A DNA stretch of 64,000 nt from Knufia peltigerae. Its lineage: Eukaryota; Ascomycota; Eurotiomycetes; Chaetothyriales; Trichomeriaceae. Made by a program: the position numbers and the translations under genes. The notes beneath the pieces were generated by a model. The model saw nothing but the letters and a program-made list of their open reading frames with translations, was not told the DNA's origin and searched no databases. Location of the stretch: the NCBI GenBank assembly GCA_030247855.1, contig JAPDRN010000008.1, positions 310,001 through 374,000 on the forward strand, in the 5' to 3' direction. This document shows, one piece after another, positions 21,749 to 32,904 of the stretch. Within the stretch, counting starts at the first letter, position 1, and the number at the start of each line of letters is the position of its first letter.

Positions 21749-24700
21749 ATGGGGTCGGTCTATCGTGACCGCTACGACGATTCGCGAACATCAGTCTCAT
21801 CCGCTCGCCGAGATGGTGGATATACAACAGTCAAGCGGTACGTCGTAAAAGAAGACGACAGCCGTTCTTCCATCGGTCGGGATCGTCGGTCATTTGTTCC
21901 TGATCGTGGGGGAGAGCGAATAGAAGAGACACGCATTGTTCGTCGTGAACGTGAGGTCGACGAGCCCGTGCGCGATGTGCATCGGGACGATGCGCGGCTG
22001 TCCGAGCGTGAACTAGTCATCCGCCGGGAGCGTGACGATGAACCAAGAAGAGATCGGGACTACTACGATAGGGACTACTACAATGTCCGACGTGAAGAGC
22101 CAGCAGAACGAGAACTCGTCATCCGACGGACCACTGAGCGAGAAGACCCTCGTCGAGACGATTTGTCAGTGGCAAGATTTGATGATCGAACCCGGGACGT
22201 CCGGGTCTCCGAGACTACTCGTTATCGAGACGATTTCGAGGTGCTTCCAACCCGTGGTGGCTTTGACGATAGAGATCTTCAGAAATACACCCGCACTGCA
22301 GAATACTTTAGCCCACCGCCTGCACCACCCCAGACGATTATCATCCGCCAGGAACCCATCATCATTCGTGAACACGTCCGAGATGACGACTATCAGATTG
22401 TCCGCAAATCTGATGTGGAGGAGGAGCGCAGTGTTGTGCGTCGAGAACCACCTCGTGGCGAAGAAGATTTCTTCTACGAGAAAAAGGTACGAGAGCGTAT
22501 CGATGAGCCGGATGATTACTATGAGCGTCGCACACGCCGAGGTCGTTCGGTGAGTCCGCATGACTCCGTGTCTCAACGCGGTCGCGACTATAGTAGTGAC
22601 GACAGTATGGTATATGTGCGCAAGGAGACTCGTGAGGATAGCGCTAGCCCTCACCGTCGCAGAAACCTCGCTGCTGGCGTCGTTGCTGGCATTGGTGCTG
22701 CCGAAATTCTTCGACACCACAAGAAAAAGGAAGGACAGGATACTTCGCACGGCATTGGTCGCGTAGGACGTGACGTTGGTGCAGGTGCTTTGGGTGCTTT
22801 GGCGGCAGAAGGCATCGAGCGCTACAGAAGTAAGAGTCGCCGTCGCTCACGAAGCCGTTCCTCTAGCCGCCATCGCTCGCGCTCTCGCCGTCGACGAAGT
22901 CGCTCTCGGTCAGAGTCGCCTTCAAAGCTGAAGACCCTTGGTGCCGTGGGTCTTGGTGCTGCGGCGTTGGCTGCTGCGGCGACTATTGCCGGAAAGCGTC
23001 TTGCAAAAGGCAAGGACGATGATGGTGGTCGGCGCAGTCGCTCAAGGAGACGATCCAGCTCCCGGCGACGATCTAGATCTCGCTCAGCCTCCATTGAATC
23101 TCTGGAAAACGATCCAGCCGCTCCAGCCACTGACGCGCGCAATCCTAGGCATCGTAATAAGCGAATCGCGGAAGCCGGTGCTGCTGGGGCTATTGTAGCA
23201 GGACTTATTGAGCGAGCGAGAAGCAAGTCGAAAGCAAGGGACGGGAGAGAACGCTCTAAGAGCCGTGTCAGACAAGCCCTTCCCGTGGTTGCTGCAGGTC
23301 TTGGTAGTGCTGCTCTTGCCGGTCTATACGAAAAGAATAAGGCCAAGAAAGAAGCAGAACAGATCGTCAAAGAGGACCGCCGCGCCCGCTCAAGATCCAG
23401 AAGCAGAGCCAGATCTGATGCCTACTATGATGGTCCCAGGGAAGGCGCCATCAGCGATCCCGGGTTGATCGAGTACGGCGCCGGTCCAATGTATGGTAAT
23501 AACTACGGACCCGACTACTATGGCAGGCCACCACCGCCGGAAGGCTACTATGGGGCTTCTAATGCTGTTGTCCCCGCCGCAACAGGTGCTGCCGCTGGTG
23601 CATACGGCGCGCAAAGAGCCAGAAGCAGGTCTCGAAGCCTGAGTCGCGAACGTGGAGGACGGAGATCTTCTCGCAGCTCTAGCTCTTCGGGCGGTGGACA
23701 TCACAGCCGGCGTCGATCTTCCAGAGACGCAGCTAAAATGGCTGCTGCCGCAGGAGCAGGCGCAGTCGCTGCTTCCGAGTATGACAGACGAAAGCAAGAA
23801 AAACGTGAGCGTAAAGCTCGGAGACGTAAGTGACCCCAGAGACAACGAATGGTTTGACACTGATATCATGTAGGCCGTGAAGACAGCTATGGTCATGATC
23901 CATACGAGGACAACTACAATCCAGCTCAGCAATACCCACCTACACCCCCTCCGCCTGCCAATGACCCATATGCTTCTCAACAAGGTTTCTATCCTCAGAC
24001 AAGCCAGTTCCCTCCGCCGCCAGGAGCTGTTCCTCAACAGCAGTATCCTCCTCAAACCTCGACCCCAGGACCAACGGCCGGAAATCCATATGGGCAAGCC
24101 TATCCACCCCCACCTCCGGGGCCTCCCCCTAACGTCGCTGTGCCTACCTACGAGACATACGCTTCTGGTGCAAATCCATACGCACCACGTGGTCCTGAAA
24201 ATGTGAGTGCTGTGCCAACCTCTACCTCTGGCGATCCTTTTGCACCTGCCACTTCCAATGACCAGAGCCATGCCAATGGTACGTCAGAGTCATGTACCTA
24301 TACGCCCCATTTGTTGCATGGACAAGGTAGAAATTTGCTGACTCTTTTCAAGGTATAAATGGGACGATTCCGGCTGCACCATCACCGCCCGTGAATGTTC
24401 ATCCATCTTCAAATTTCGTACCATCAAGCTATGAGCCTCCTCGTGGAAGCCTTACCCCAACCAATACATATAGCCCTCCAGCGGAACGATCACCATCTCC
24501 GCCCCGGTCTCGATCACAACCGCCTCCAGCTAGCAGAAAAAGTGTTCAATTCGCCGAAGCGCCCCAAGTAGCAACAGTTCCAAACGAGACTGTGAAAGAG
24601 TCTGAAGAAATAGTCCCGGAAAGGCGCCGACATCGCCACAAACACTCCTATTCTGGTGGGTACGAGGCTGAGGATGATACGGATTCAACGCCAGACGAAC

Positions 24701-25050
24701 TACGCCGAGGCACTCGAGAGCACTCATCTCGGCCCCAAGACCCTGATTCCTCAGAACGTCGACATCGACGTCGCCGTTCTCATGATCCGACATCGTCTCG
24801 CAACGATTCGAGCAAAAGTTCCAAACGTCCTGAGCTCGAGAGAGTTGTCAGCCCAGCTGATTCGGATGTAACGATTGAACTACCTCCTCGATTTGACGAC
24901 AAAGGTCGCAAGAAAGCAGAGTCTGGCGATGATCCTTTGGCGGACAAGCTTGACGAGATCTTGACGGGGAAAGGAGCGGCAGGAAAGGTGTTTGGAAACT
25001 TCTTGGACGGACTCTTCGGACCTGATGGTAGACGAAAGAGTGGGAGATGA
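21749..25050 (+). CDS. DUF3824-type Arg/Ser-rich protein with repeated Ala/Gly helices
   Basis: Exons 21749-23825, 23874-24278 and 24353-25050, introns of 48 and 74 nt, 1059 residues in total. The function is not known to me. Residues 1-280 are extremely rich in Arg, Asp and Glu. Residues about 290-690 alternate about six Ala/Gly-rich hydrophobic stretches of 15-20 residues (such as LAAGVVAGIGAAEIL, LGAVGLGAAALAAAATIAG and AGAAGAIVAGLIERA) with basic RS clusters. Exon 2 encodes a Pro/Tyr/Gln-rich section with PPPPP runs. Exon 3 ends with an acidic then amphipathic tail (ADKLDEILTGKGAAGKVFGNFLDGLFG). The Ala/Gly modules match what I recall as the DUF3824 repeat. Both introns keep frame with canonical sites. 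No signal peptide. RS-type composition hints at RNA or membrane-proximal scaffolding, but that is speculation. Confidence 0.82.
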
Positions 25051-25441
25051 TGGCCATTGAATATGAGAAAAGCATCGAAACGATATATGGGCGAAATACA
25101 GCCATCATGCAACGAATCTCATTGAACTTTCTATGTGGACGTTGGTGGAGTATTGGATTGATTTTTTTATAACTCTTTACGACTTGATGAGGGTTAATGA
25201 ACAACAATTGAATAATGGACAATCATGATGGACCATGAAGGGACGATATCAGATATGTGACGCATTCCGCCAGCAGGAACTTGAAATCACTTGGGATAAG
25301 GATAAGTCCCTTAAATTTTTCCATATACTCACTAGAAGAATGACAATCATGAACGCAATTTGCGCAACTTTCCAGGAGGGTTTGAGAGAGAAAGTCCCAG
25401 TAATGGAGCGAAAGATCCGTCAAGTATGAGTGTAAGAAGAG
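25051..25441. other. Convergent 3' spacer
   Basis: 391 bp between the stops of the DUF3824 gene and the minus-strand hypothetical. AT-rich, with nothing else seen. Confidence 0.6.
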
Positions 25442-26125
25442 TCACCATCTTTCTTGCTTCTTAGTATACCCGCTCGCCGCGTCCGCCAGCCAACCTCCTA
25501 CTTTGCCGACGACACTTTTGCGACGTTTAGGTTGGTGGTCATTGCCTTGATCGTCGTCGAAGGGGATGGTAGTGCCGGTGGTGGTCATTGTGCTTGCTTG
25601 AGCTGGAGTCTCGTCACTTGCAATATGATGATGATGGTGGTGGTGTCGTTCGTTTCTGGAAAGACGGGGTTTCTCCTCTTCGGTTGCTGATGGGAGAGTG
25701 GTGGTGTTTGAAACCTGGTTTTGCATTCTACTGCCACTGGTGTTCACGGGAGGCGTACCCTCGCCCCTCGTCGCGACGGCGTAATACGGTGGGAGCGTGT
25801 CCGAGCCTGCATCCGTTTCCGTCGGGGAATGGACATTGCGACCTGCGAGCGTGTTCGATGTGGTTGTGGTTTCACCCGTTTCCTCAGAGGCAGGACCTAT
25901 ACCGGTACACCTTTGGTATGTAGGTGGCCCTCTTGATGCTCGGTCCGCGTAGGATACTGCGCTCGACGGGCCCGGCGTGGGCGACATGGGTCGTTGACCC
26001 CGACTGCGTAGCCGGGCGTCGGCGATGCGGTTTTGTCGGAGAGACGATTCTTCGTCACTTCGCTCTTTCCAGTACTGGTACAGGGGCCCACGGGAGTGGT
26101 TGTTTGAGAAGAGTGATGGGGTCAT
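25442..26125 (-). CDS. Hypothetical protein with a seven-histidine tract
   Basis: A single-exon 227-residue protein that I do not recognise. It begins MTPSLFSNNHSRGPLYQYW and is largely disordered, rich in Ser, Thr, Arg and Pro. A run of seven His lies near residue 165 (NERHHHHHHHIASDE). The C-terminal 30 residues are basic then amphipathic: KRRKSVVGKVGGWLADAASG followed by a short KKQ-containing end, the kind of segment that may bind membrane or a partner. There is no signal peptide or membrane span. The ATG at 26125 is the first in the frame. Upstream is a strong poly-T/poly-A stretch (26129-26162). A coding origin is supported by its length and by the absence of a competing frame, not by homology. 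Confidence 0.55.
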   Translation of the reverse strand: MTPSLFSNNHSRGPLYQYWKERSDEESSLRQNRIADARLRSRGQRPMSPTPGPSSAVSYADRASRGPPTYQRCTGIGPASEETGETTTTSNTLAGRNVHSPTETDAGSDTLPPYYAVATRGEGTPPVNTSGSRMQNQVSNTTTLPSATEEEKPRLSRNERHHHHHHHIASDETPAQASTMTTTGTTIPFDDDQGNDHQPKRRKSVVGKVGGWLADAASGYTKKQERW

Positions 26126-27254
26126 TTTGTTTTTTTTTCCTTTCCTTTTTGTTTTTTTTTTTCAAAAGAAACCCAAAAAAGCAGGAAACGGTTGCCTGGT
26201 GGTGGTCTTGAAGGTGATGGTCGAAGCGACTACTTGGGTAGAGGGGAAAAAGGGTCGACGGGTAGTTGAACAAATTGAACGAAGGGAGACAAGAAGAGAG
26301 CGGGGGAACATCATTCATCCATGCATCTAGCTGAGCCTACATATATACCTTGGAGTTGAGAAACGGACAGGGATCTCATATGGACTGAAGGGTGGGCTTT
26401 GGAAGTAGGGTTCAGGTAAACTTCCATGTTTGGACATGGGAAAGGAGTCTAGACAAAACACGTATTCGGAATCGAGTTGAATGAGACTTGAATGGACTGG
26501 CGAATGCCTTCCACCACCCGTGGCGAGGTGACGTTGGACAATGATGAATGATCGGCAGGACATGGATAGATTCGAGGGCAAAGTGCCGTGATGGGCGCGA
26601 GTGCTATTTATAGGCTGCAAAGGGCATGAGATATAGGCTGAAAAAAAAGACTCATGGATTGCTGGCGAAATGACAATGTCGTCGACGTCTATTTTCCGAC
26701 AATGTTGACCAATAACCCAGAAAACAGGAGATCCGCATCCTTACCACGGTGCATCACACTTGACTCGGACCATGGGGTCAACCGAGACGACTCATTACAA
26801 GATATGTTGCTTTCGGCGGACAATGAACGACATTTTGTATTTGGCAGCCAAATATTCCTGTAAACGCAAGTGACGATCAACGGTAGTAATGATGTTGTTA
26901 TCTGCTTCGTAAGAGTGCCTCATTCGTCAAAAGATCACATCGCAGCAAGCAGAAGCGCGATCAAAATCTTGCACGGACAGAATGAGAAAGTCGGCTTGGT
27001 AGACACTTTTGAAAGTCGTGTATTGACATCAATCGTTTGGTTCTGAGCAGATCAGATCGACCTGATCAAGTATGGGAAAATAAGTCGCAAGCAACAACAA
27101 TGTTGTTGGATATCTGCAACAAGACTGCCGTCGTTCCTTGTGGCTGTAATCCGTAACCCTTCTCTCACGATAGCTTGTGCGATTGACCGATTCTGCTGCG
27201 TCCGAAAAGCCACCACGCCCGTCACCACACCGTAAAAGTCGCATGACCGCGCGT
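26126..27254. other. 1.1 kb spacer
   Basis: Promoter side of the His-tract gene and 3' side of eL42. Poly-T and poly-A runs lie at 26129-26180. Short open frames here have no similarity. No RNA gene was seen. Confidence 0.55.
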
Positions 27255-27992
27255 CTAGAACACCAAAGCAGCACCCTTTGTCTTCTTGTCACCACTGTAA
27301 GTTACATAGTCAGTACATCCGCACTTCCGAACCAAAAACGGGTCGAAGAGTTCCATACCCCAATTCGAAGTGCTTGCATCGCTTCAGCGCTAATTGTGCC
27401 TTCGTCTTGCAAACTGTGCACTCCAATCTCAACACGACCTTCTTGGTGGTCTTGGCCTTCTTGTGGAAGACAGGCTTGGTCTGACCACCGTAACCGGACT
27501 GCTTGCGGTCATATCGACGCTTTCCCTGAGCGAACAGAGAGGCCTTTTATCAAAAATGTTAGAAAAACCAACGACTCCCTTGTCTCGTTCCCTTGAGTGG
27601 AATGCTTACTTTTCCGGCCTTGTATTGTGTGACCTTGTGCTGGGTGTGCTTCTTGCAGGTCTTGCCCTTGCAGTAAGTGCGGCGAGTTTTTGGAACGTTG
27701 ACCTGTGGACAAACATTGGTCAGTCAAGTCCTCGAAGCAATCATCTCATCCATGCGACGCCATCCCAAATTCCGGAACGTATCCTTGCGCGCAAACCTTC
27801 CGAAAAAGTCCATCTCTTTCAAATTGTGCGCGTGGGTAGGCCCGGCAATCTTCCTGACTCAGAGATATGCCCTTTGCACCCAGCATCCACCTCTTTCTTC
27901 CTCCTTCACCCAGGATACTTGGAATCGAGCGACGATCGTCGAGATGGAGCTTGAGCAGTACACATGGTGTGGAAACCGGGGTAACTCACCAT
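27255..27992 (-). CDS. RPL42: 60S ribosomal protein eL42 (L42/L44/L36a)
   Basis: Exons 27992-27990, 27702-27610, 27543-27359 and 27294-27255 give 106 residues, the exact family length. Exon 1 codes only for the initiator Met; a 287-nt intron follows it directly, and two further introns measure 66 and 64 nt. The protein begins MVNVPKTRRTYCKGKTCKKH and ends KHFELGGDKKTKGAALVF. The four zinc-binding cysteines (CKGKTC near residues 12-17 and the later CTVC...KRC pair) are in place. Residue 56 is Pro (in GQTKPVF); substitution of this Pro by Gln is the classic cycloheximide-resistance change in yeasts, so this allele is predicted to be of the sensitive type. It sits in the E-site region of the large subunit. 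It is divergent from the 2H phosphoesterase gene, 392 bp between starts. Confidence 0.97.
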
Positions 27993-28384
27993 TTTGTCTG
28001 ATCTGTCTGAGAACGTTCCTTGGAGGGATAGTGGTGTCGTCGTGAAATTGTTAATGATCAAACTGCGATGTTCGAAAGCGCAGTCACGCCAAGACCACAC
28101 CGCACATAAAAATTGAGGGCAGGTTGGCAGGAGGAGGTTTGCCGAGACGGCTTATCTAATCATAATCTTCACGTGACCGCAATTACTAGCTTTACTTATC
28201 CCGCGGTGGGCCGGACGAGCTTCTAATCCCAAGAGTACGTAAAACGGGCATGCAAACATGGCCGCGCAATCTGTAACATCACAGCGTCACACGCGACGCG
28301 AGTGTGCTTCGTTCCCCTTCGACACCTTGGACGAGACCCAATGAAGTGTCTGTATCTGCCATAACCATCTTGGACGGGAAAGCA
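27993..28384. promoter_or_regulatory. Divergent eL42 / 2H phosphoesterase promoter region
   Basis: A 392-bp spacer between two start codons that point away from each other. No long open frame. It must contain both promoters if both models are right, but no specific factor site is claimed. Confidence 0.5.
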
Positions 28385-29460
28385 ATGGCCAAAGTCGACT
28401 TTGAAGACTTGTCTGGAGCTTCTACGCCTACAACTTCGAACCCATTCGATGGTCTGATCATTGCTTGTCATAATGACCCAGTTCGCATCGCTCCTCTTGC
28501 GGATTAATGGGGACTATTTCTGACCTGTTTATCAGAAATTGATTCAAGAACGATATTCGGCGCATCGCGTGCTCAGAAATGACCAACAGCGTCAGAAAAT
28601 CCTTGGGTCCGACTTCCAAGGCTGGACTCTCGATCAGTACCTTGTCAAGTTAGACGGCCCACGAAAGGACGACTCTTTCGTTGATCCTCGCCATTGCCTG
28701 GTGTTTTGGGGCAGGCCACCTCAGAAGGTGAAGAACCTCATACACATCATCCAGTCAAAACTGCAGGATGCTGCACCTGGTAGGTTCCGCATAGCCGATA
28801 TTGTTCGCTGCTTACCAAGCAGATCTGTGGCTCATGCCACTCGAGAGACTACATTTGACTGTCATGGAGGTCGCGCATTCAAAAACGACAGAGGAGATCG
28901 CGGCTTTGATAGAGGCTCTGAAGGCTCACTGTAAAGACATTGCCGATCACACCGTGACTCACCGAGCCAGGCTCATCAAGCCTCTGCTAAGTTACGATTC
29001 TGCCGCACTTGCACTGAGCTTCGTCCCGGCTGCTGGAGAGTCAGTCTCTCATGGACGAACGGTAGAAGACGACAGGTACACTTACCATCACCTGCGGCGC
29101 GATGCCCATGCGGCCCTTACAGATGCCGGAGTACAAGTTGGCTCCAGATACGTGGTCCCATCAGCACACCTGACCATTGCACGTTTCAACTCACCGAACG
29201 TCTTCGGTGGAGACCCTATGGACGAAAGTGCTACCTTGGACATGAAGAAGCGCAAACATTGGATCAACGAGATTGAAATGATCAACAAATGGCTCCAAGC
29301 GGAATTTTGGCCAGAAGAGCAGGGTGGGCTGATCAAGGCTGGAGGACAATGGGTTGTAGGTGAAGAGAAGGGGCTCGACTTCCGTAGTGGGAAGTTGTGG
29401 TATGGGGAAGGTGAGACCATCTATCTGGGTGAAGGCTTCATACCTTCGGAAGAGCAGTGA
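28385..29460 (+). CDS. 2H phosphoesterase (RNA ligase/cyclic phosphodiesterase-like)
   Basis: Exons 28385-28480, 28536-28779 and 28820-29460 give 326 residues. The two HxT signatures of the 2H superfamily are present as LHLTVMEV and AHLTIARF. The family cleaves or rearranges 2',3'-cyclic phosphates or similar linkages; the fungal members' substrate is unknown to me. Exon 1 contributes MAKVDFEDLSG...FDGLIIACHNDP, which joins to KLIQERYSAHRVLRNDQQ, matching the family pattern ND-P-x-x-IQ-x-x-Y. The first donor reads GTTCGC, which is weak. The second intron is only 40 nt and ends in a tandem NAGNAG acceptor (aagcag at 28817-28822). Use of the second AG gives a 43-nt intron and drops one residue, reading APDLWLMP instead of APADLWLMP. 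Both forms stay in frame. Confidence 0.82.
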
Positions 29461-29955
29461 TTGTATATACTCGTACTGTCCGGACTCTTAGATGGTTCCT
29501 AATTTCTGATGCAGGTACAATGAGGGCGAAATCTCTAGAAGGAAACCAATGCCCTGTAGATCTAAGAGATACAGTTTGATCGTGACGGGTACGAATACTT
29601 CAACCATGGCGATCCTCAGCGTCATAAGTCGTAGAGGGAAACCATAATTGGTCGGTGCGTAAACATCAAAACATCCACAAGTCTCTTTGATGAAGGACTG
29701 AATTTCCAACCGCTATTGAGTGAGTACCTGATGTCTTGCTGACGGGACTGTGACGCTCGAATGACGCTGCAGGTTTGTTACAATCCCCTGGTTGCTGAAC
29801 GGGGACGGCCATACGAAAAGAATAACCTATATCACCGGCTGGCTCTAATTAATGTCAAAGATGAAGGCCAAGATACATTCGTCGAAACAACTTTTGAAGA
29901 CATTCAATCACTTTCTTCCAAGGTGAATTGTGCAGTTTCTCTCGCACTTAACACC
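29461..29955. other. Spacer upstream of the alpha/beta hydrolase
   Basis: 495 bp. The hydrolase frame is open back to 29761, but the extra 65 codons lack family similarity and are treated as leader. Nothing else seen. Confidence 0.5.
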
Positions 29956-30879
29956 ATGTCAGCTACTGCTTCCACTAAGACTTTCAACCGGGCTGCCTTC
30001 CTCCAACATGAAGACCCAGAAGTCCGAATCCACTATGTCGAAACGTACCCATCCCACGGGAAGCAGGAGAAAGGAACCGTACTTCTGATCCACGGCTTCC
30101 CGGAAACCTCATATCAGTTTCGCCATGCGATGGTGCCTCTTGCGCAGGCAGGGTACCATGTCATCGCTCCGGACAAGCTAGGCCACGGTTTCAGTAGCAA
30201 GCCGGTCGGTAGCACAGATCAACAGGAGCCATTCACCAAGAAGTCGCTGGCAAATGACCTGCATAAGCTCGTCACGAAGCATATGGGCATCAAAGACAAA
30301 GTCCACGTGGTTGGGCACGACATTGGCGGAATGGTAGCCCATGCCTACGTCTGCCAGTTCCCCGACGATGTCGCCTCGGTGATCTGGGGAGAATGCCCCT
30401 TGCCTGGATCGACACTATATGAGAGTGAAAAGCATTCTCGAGCGCTCTGGCATTTTGACTTCCAAAGCCACAACCCGGACATTGCGGTCGCGCTGGTCCA
30501 GGGCAAGGAGAGAATATACCTGAAGCACTTCTATGACCGGCTGACGCAGAATCAAGCAGCATTCACGCCAGAAGTGGTCGATTTCTACGTGATGCAATTC
30601 AGCCAACCCGATGCTCTCCGCTGTGCATTTTTGACATACCGGGCTTTCGAAATTGACGCAGAGCATAACCGCAAATGGAGACAAGAGAAGTCTAAGGTGA
30701 AGGTGAAGAATATGGTGTTATCTGGCAAGGAGTCTTTCCATGCTCCTCACGCCGAGAGTATGGCCAAAGAGTTTTACGAGAACGTGAATGTTGGACTGGT
30801 CTCTGACTCGGGGCATTATCTCGCTGAAGAGAATCCAGAGTCATTTGTGAGGGAAGTACTGAGATTCATCGAGTCGTAA
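29956..30879 (+). CDS. Alpha/beta hydrolase, epoxide hydrolase/dehalogenase-like
   Basis: A single-exon 307-residue enzyme. The oxyanion motif reads HGFPETSYQFRH and the nucleophile elbow GHDIGGMVAHAY, with Asp as nucleophile. This is typical of epoxide hydrolases and haloalkane or fluoroacetate dehalogenases, which form an alkyl-enzyme ester. The catalytic His is in SDSGHYLAEENPESF near the C-terminus. A cap domain follows the core strand (about residues 140-220, with WHFDFQSHNPD). I start at the ATG at 29956 (MSATASTKTFNRAAF); the frame is open upstream to 29761 and an N-terminal extension cannot be excluded. No signal peptide, so it is probably cytosolic. Epoxide versus halide substrate cannot be decided from sequence; epoxide hydrolase is more common in fungi. 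Confidence 0.85.
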   Translation: MSATASTKTFNRAAFLQHEDPEVRIHYVETYPSHGKQEKGTVLLIHGFPETSYQFRHAMVPLAQAGYHVIAPDKLGHGFSSKPVGSTDQQEPFTKKSLANDLHKLVTKHMGIKDKVHVVGHDIGGMVAHAYVCQFPDDVASVIWGECPLPGSTLYESEKHSRALWHFDFQSHNPDIAVALVQGKERIYLKHFYDRLTQNQAAFTPEVVDFYVMQFSQPDALRCAFLTYRAFEIDAEHNRKWRQEKSKVKVKNMVLSGKESFHAPHAESMAKEFYENVNVGLVSDSGHYLAEENPESFVREVLRFIES

Positions 30880-31546
30880 ATCTGAGAAAAAAGACACTAT
30901 TGTAGAATTGATTCTGCCTTTAGGGCGTGAGGAAACAATGACACAGTCCCGTTCTTGACTTAATACGAGTCCTGATAAAATGGTCGGTGGCTTTGTCAAC
31001 CAATCGGATACAAACGAATTGGCTGACCGATTGTCGGAGTCGTTGTCTTTGTTCTCTCGGTAAATGAACCTCGGCAAAACCGCTATTGATCTCACTATTG
31101 ACTGCGGTTCCTCGCAAATGACTACCTAGGTATCCTTGGATTCGGTATATAATAATCATCCTCAGCGAACCCTCCCACACGACTCTTCTTTCTCGTCCTT
31201 GATTAATCATTTCATATACAATTTCCCTGTCCCAGAGGCGCTCGTGGATAACCCCGCCTTTACCTTCACGAACCAAAGAACCGCGACAACCCGGTTAGCA
31301 CACTTCCAACGAGTGACTCGCAAGAGATAAGACGACCCGTCCAAGTCACGAATTCCCGTACAAGAGGGCCGAGCGAATTCAATTTCCCCTGACGCTTTAC
31401 CCATCTGACGATTCATCTTTGTCGATTCGATACGCTCCTGAAATTTCGCACGGCGCAATATCCACCTTTCATTCACGAAGTTCCCCGAAGCCGAGATAAT
31501 CTACATATATCAGGATTATATTTTCCCCGGTCTACATACACCAAAA
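30880..31546. other. Spacer upstream of cytochrome b5
   Basis: 667 bp, AT-rich toward the gene. TATA-like sequences are present (tatataata near 31145 and attatatttt near 31515). No coding potential recognised. Confidence 0.5.
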
Positions 31547-31869
31547 ATGTCCAAAACATTCACGGTTGAAGATGTGGCCAAACACAACCAAAAGGCCAGT
31601 GATGGAATGTACATCATCGTGGACGGCACCGTGTACGATGTGACCAACTTTGTGGATGAGCATCCTGGTGGCGCAAAGATCTTGAAGCGAGTGGCGGGCA
31701 AGGACGCAAGCAAACAATTTTGGAAGGTAGGGACCGGTACTGTGTGGATGTGGTCGTACGTTTTTGCTAACAGGTACCCCTCCCGCCACAGTATCACAAC
31801 GAGTCAGTATTGAAAAAGTACGCCCCGAAACTGAAGATTGGCCAAATCGGCGAAAAGGCAAAGCTATAG
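31547..31869 (+). CDS. Small soluble cytochrome b5-domain protein
   Basis: Exons 31547-31726 and 31792-31869, 65-nt intron in phase 0, 85 residues. It is little more than a heme-binding cytochrome b5 domain that shuttles electrons to oxidases, desaturases or hydroxylases. The first heme ligand lies in FVDEHPGGAKIL; the second is the His of FWKYHNESVLKKY, which is built exactly at the exon junction (FWK|YHNE). The N-terminus SKTFTVEDVAKHNQ is canonical. There is no C-terminal membrane anchor, unlike the ER or mitochondrial cytochrome b5, so a soluble location is likely. Similar anchorless b5 proteins of about 80-100 residues occur across filamentous fungi; their partner is uncertain. Confidence 0.92.
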
Positions 31870-32904
31870 GATGCCTCGCGGGATTCCACCACCGGATTCG
31901 ACACGGAGTCATTCAAAATCAAGAGATCAGGAGCGAAAGGTTTTTTTTTTTGCTACTGCGCCGTTTCGAGGCCTGTGTGAGATGGTATTATAAGCCCTGT
32001 GGACGAAAAGGAGAGGTTTCTGGTGTGGTGTGGTGTGGTGCTTCCCGCAATACTGGTCTCTTGCACAAAGTAGACGAGGAAACAGGTGGTGTATTCATCA
32101 CGACTGTTGTGGTTTGATCATCTCCTGGAAGCAAGATGGATGGATGTTTAGAACTGTGGACATATATCCTAGAACAGTACATATAAATCCAGCGCTCCTT
32201 ATGTGAATGAGTCCATGTCACCATACAGCCATTTCGCCATAATCTGTCGAGCTTATGGCACTACCAGATGAGGAAACGAAGGAAAACAGAGCCCAAAGGC
32301 CACCACACTTGAAGACTGATCTCACACTCTCCGTATCGAGTACTTGGTACCGTCCATGTACGTCTCGAACACAATCAGTCTTTCCAGCTATTTGCAAGTT
32401 TGTCGTGTAAGGGGCCCGGGGAATACGAACTCGAATTGTGATTTCAGATGCAAAGATATCGTGGATGGCGAGGAGATGGTCAAGCTCTCCGAGTGAATTC
32501 GATTTTCACCACCCGGAGAAGTTTGAAATATGATCATGTGGGACGCGCCATGTAGCCTCTAGTAGCCATCCATGCCTTGAATTCTATCGACTTGAGGTTC
32601 CGAAAAGCACGCTTATGTCTAACCTTCCTCCAGGCACTCCCGCGATGCTTACAAAGTCGTGGACTTGCTGCTGAGGTCTCTACCATTGATCACAAGAGGG
32701 TAAAATACCGCTGAAGTTGGTATGGCTTCCTAGAGATTCGTTCTGGACCCGCATGAAGCCAGTGAGCAATCCCGTGCTCCGTTCGAACGCTTTTCTGTTA
32801 GACCATGTTCTTATGATTAGAGAGGGAGACGTGGCGTGGCGATCGTCATCACGCGGAAATGTCGCATGTCGTCTAAGCGGAGGGACTTTCGTCCTTGTTC
32901 GGTA
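31870..32904. other. 1 kb convergent spacer
   Basis: Between the stops of cytochrome b5 and MTD1. It contains a small TGGTG tandem repeat. No gene supported. Confidence 0.55.
32021..32040. repeat. (TGGTG)4 short tandem repeat
   Basis: Four perfect 5-bp units, about 150 bp after the cytochrome b5 stop. Confidence 0.8.

Noticed and set aside
23390..24271. 293-codon minus-strand frame near the DUF3824 gene
   Set aside because: It overlaps the DUF3824 exons and intron in antisense; no family match and the sense gene continues across it.
27703..27989. snoRNA inside the eL42 first intron
   Set aside because: Looked for C (RUGAUGA) and D (CUGA) boxes at a suitable spacing. Only short, poorly spaced matches were found.
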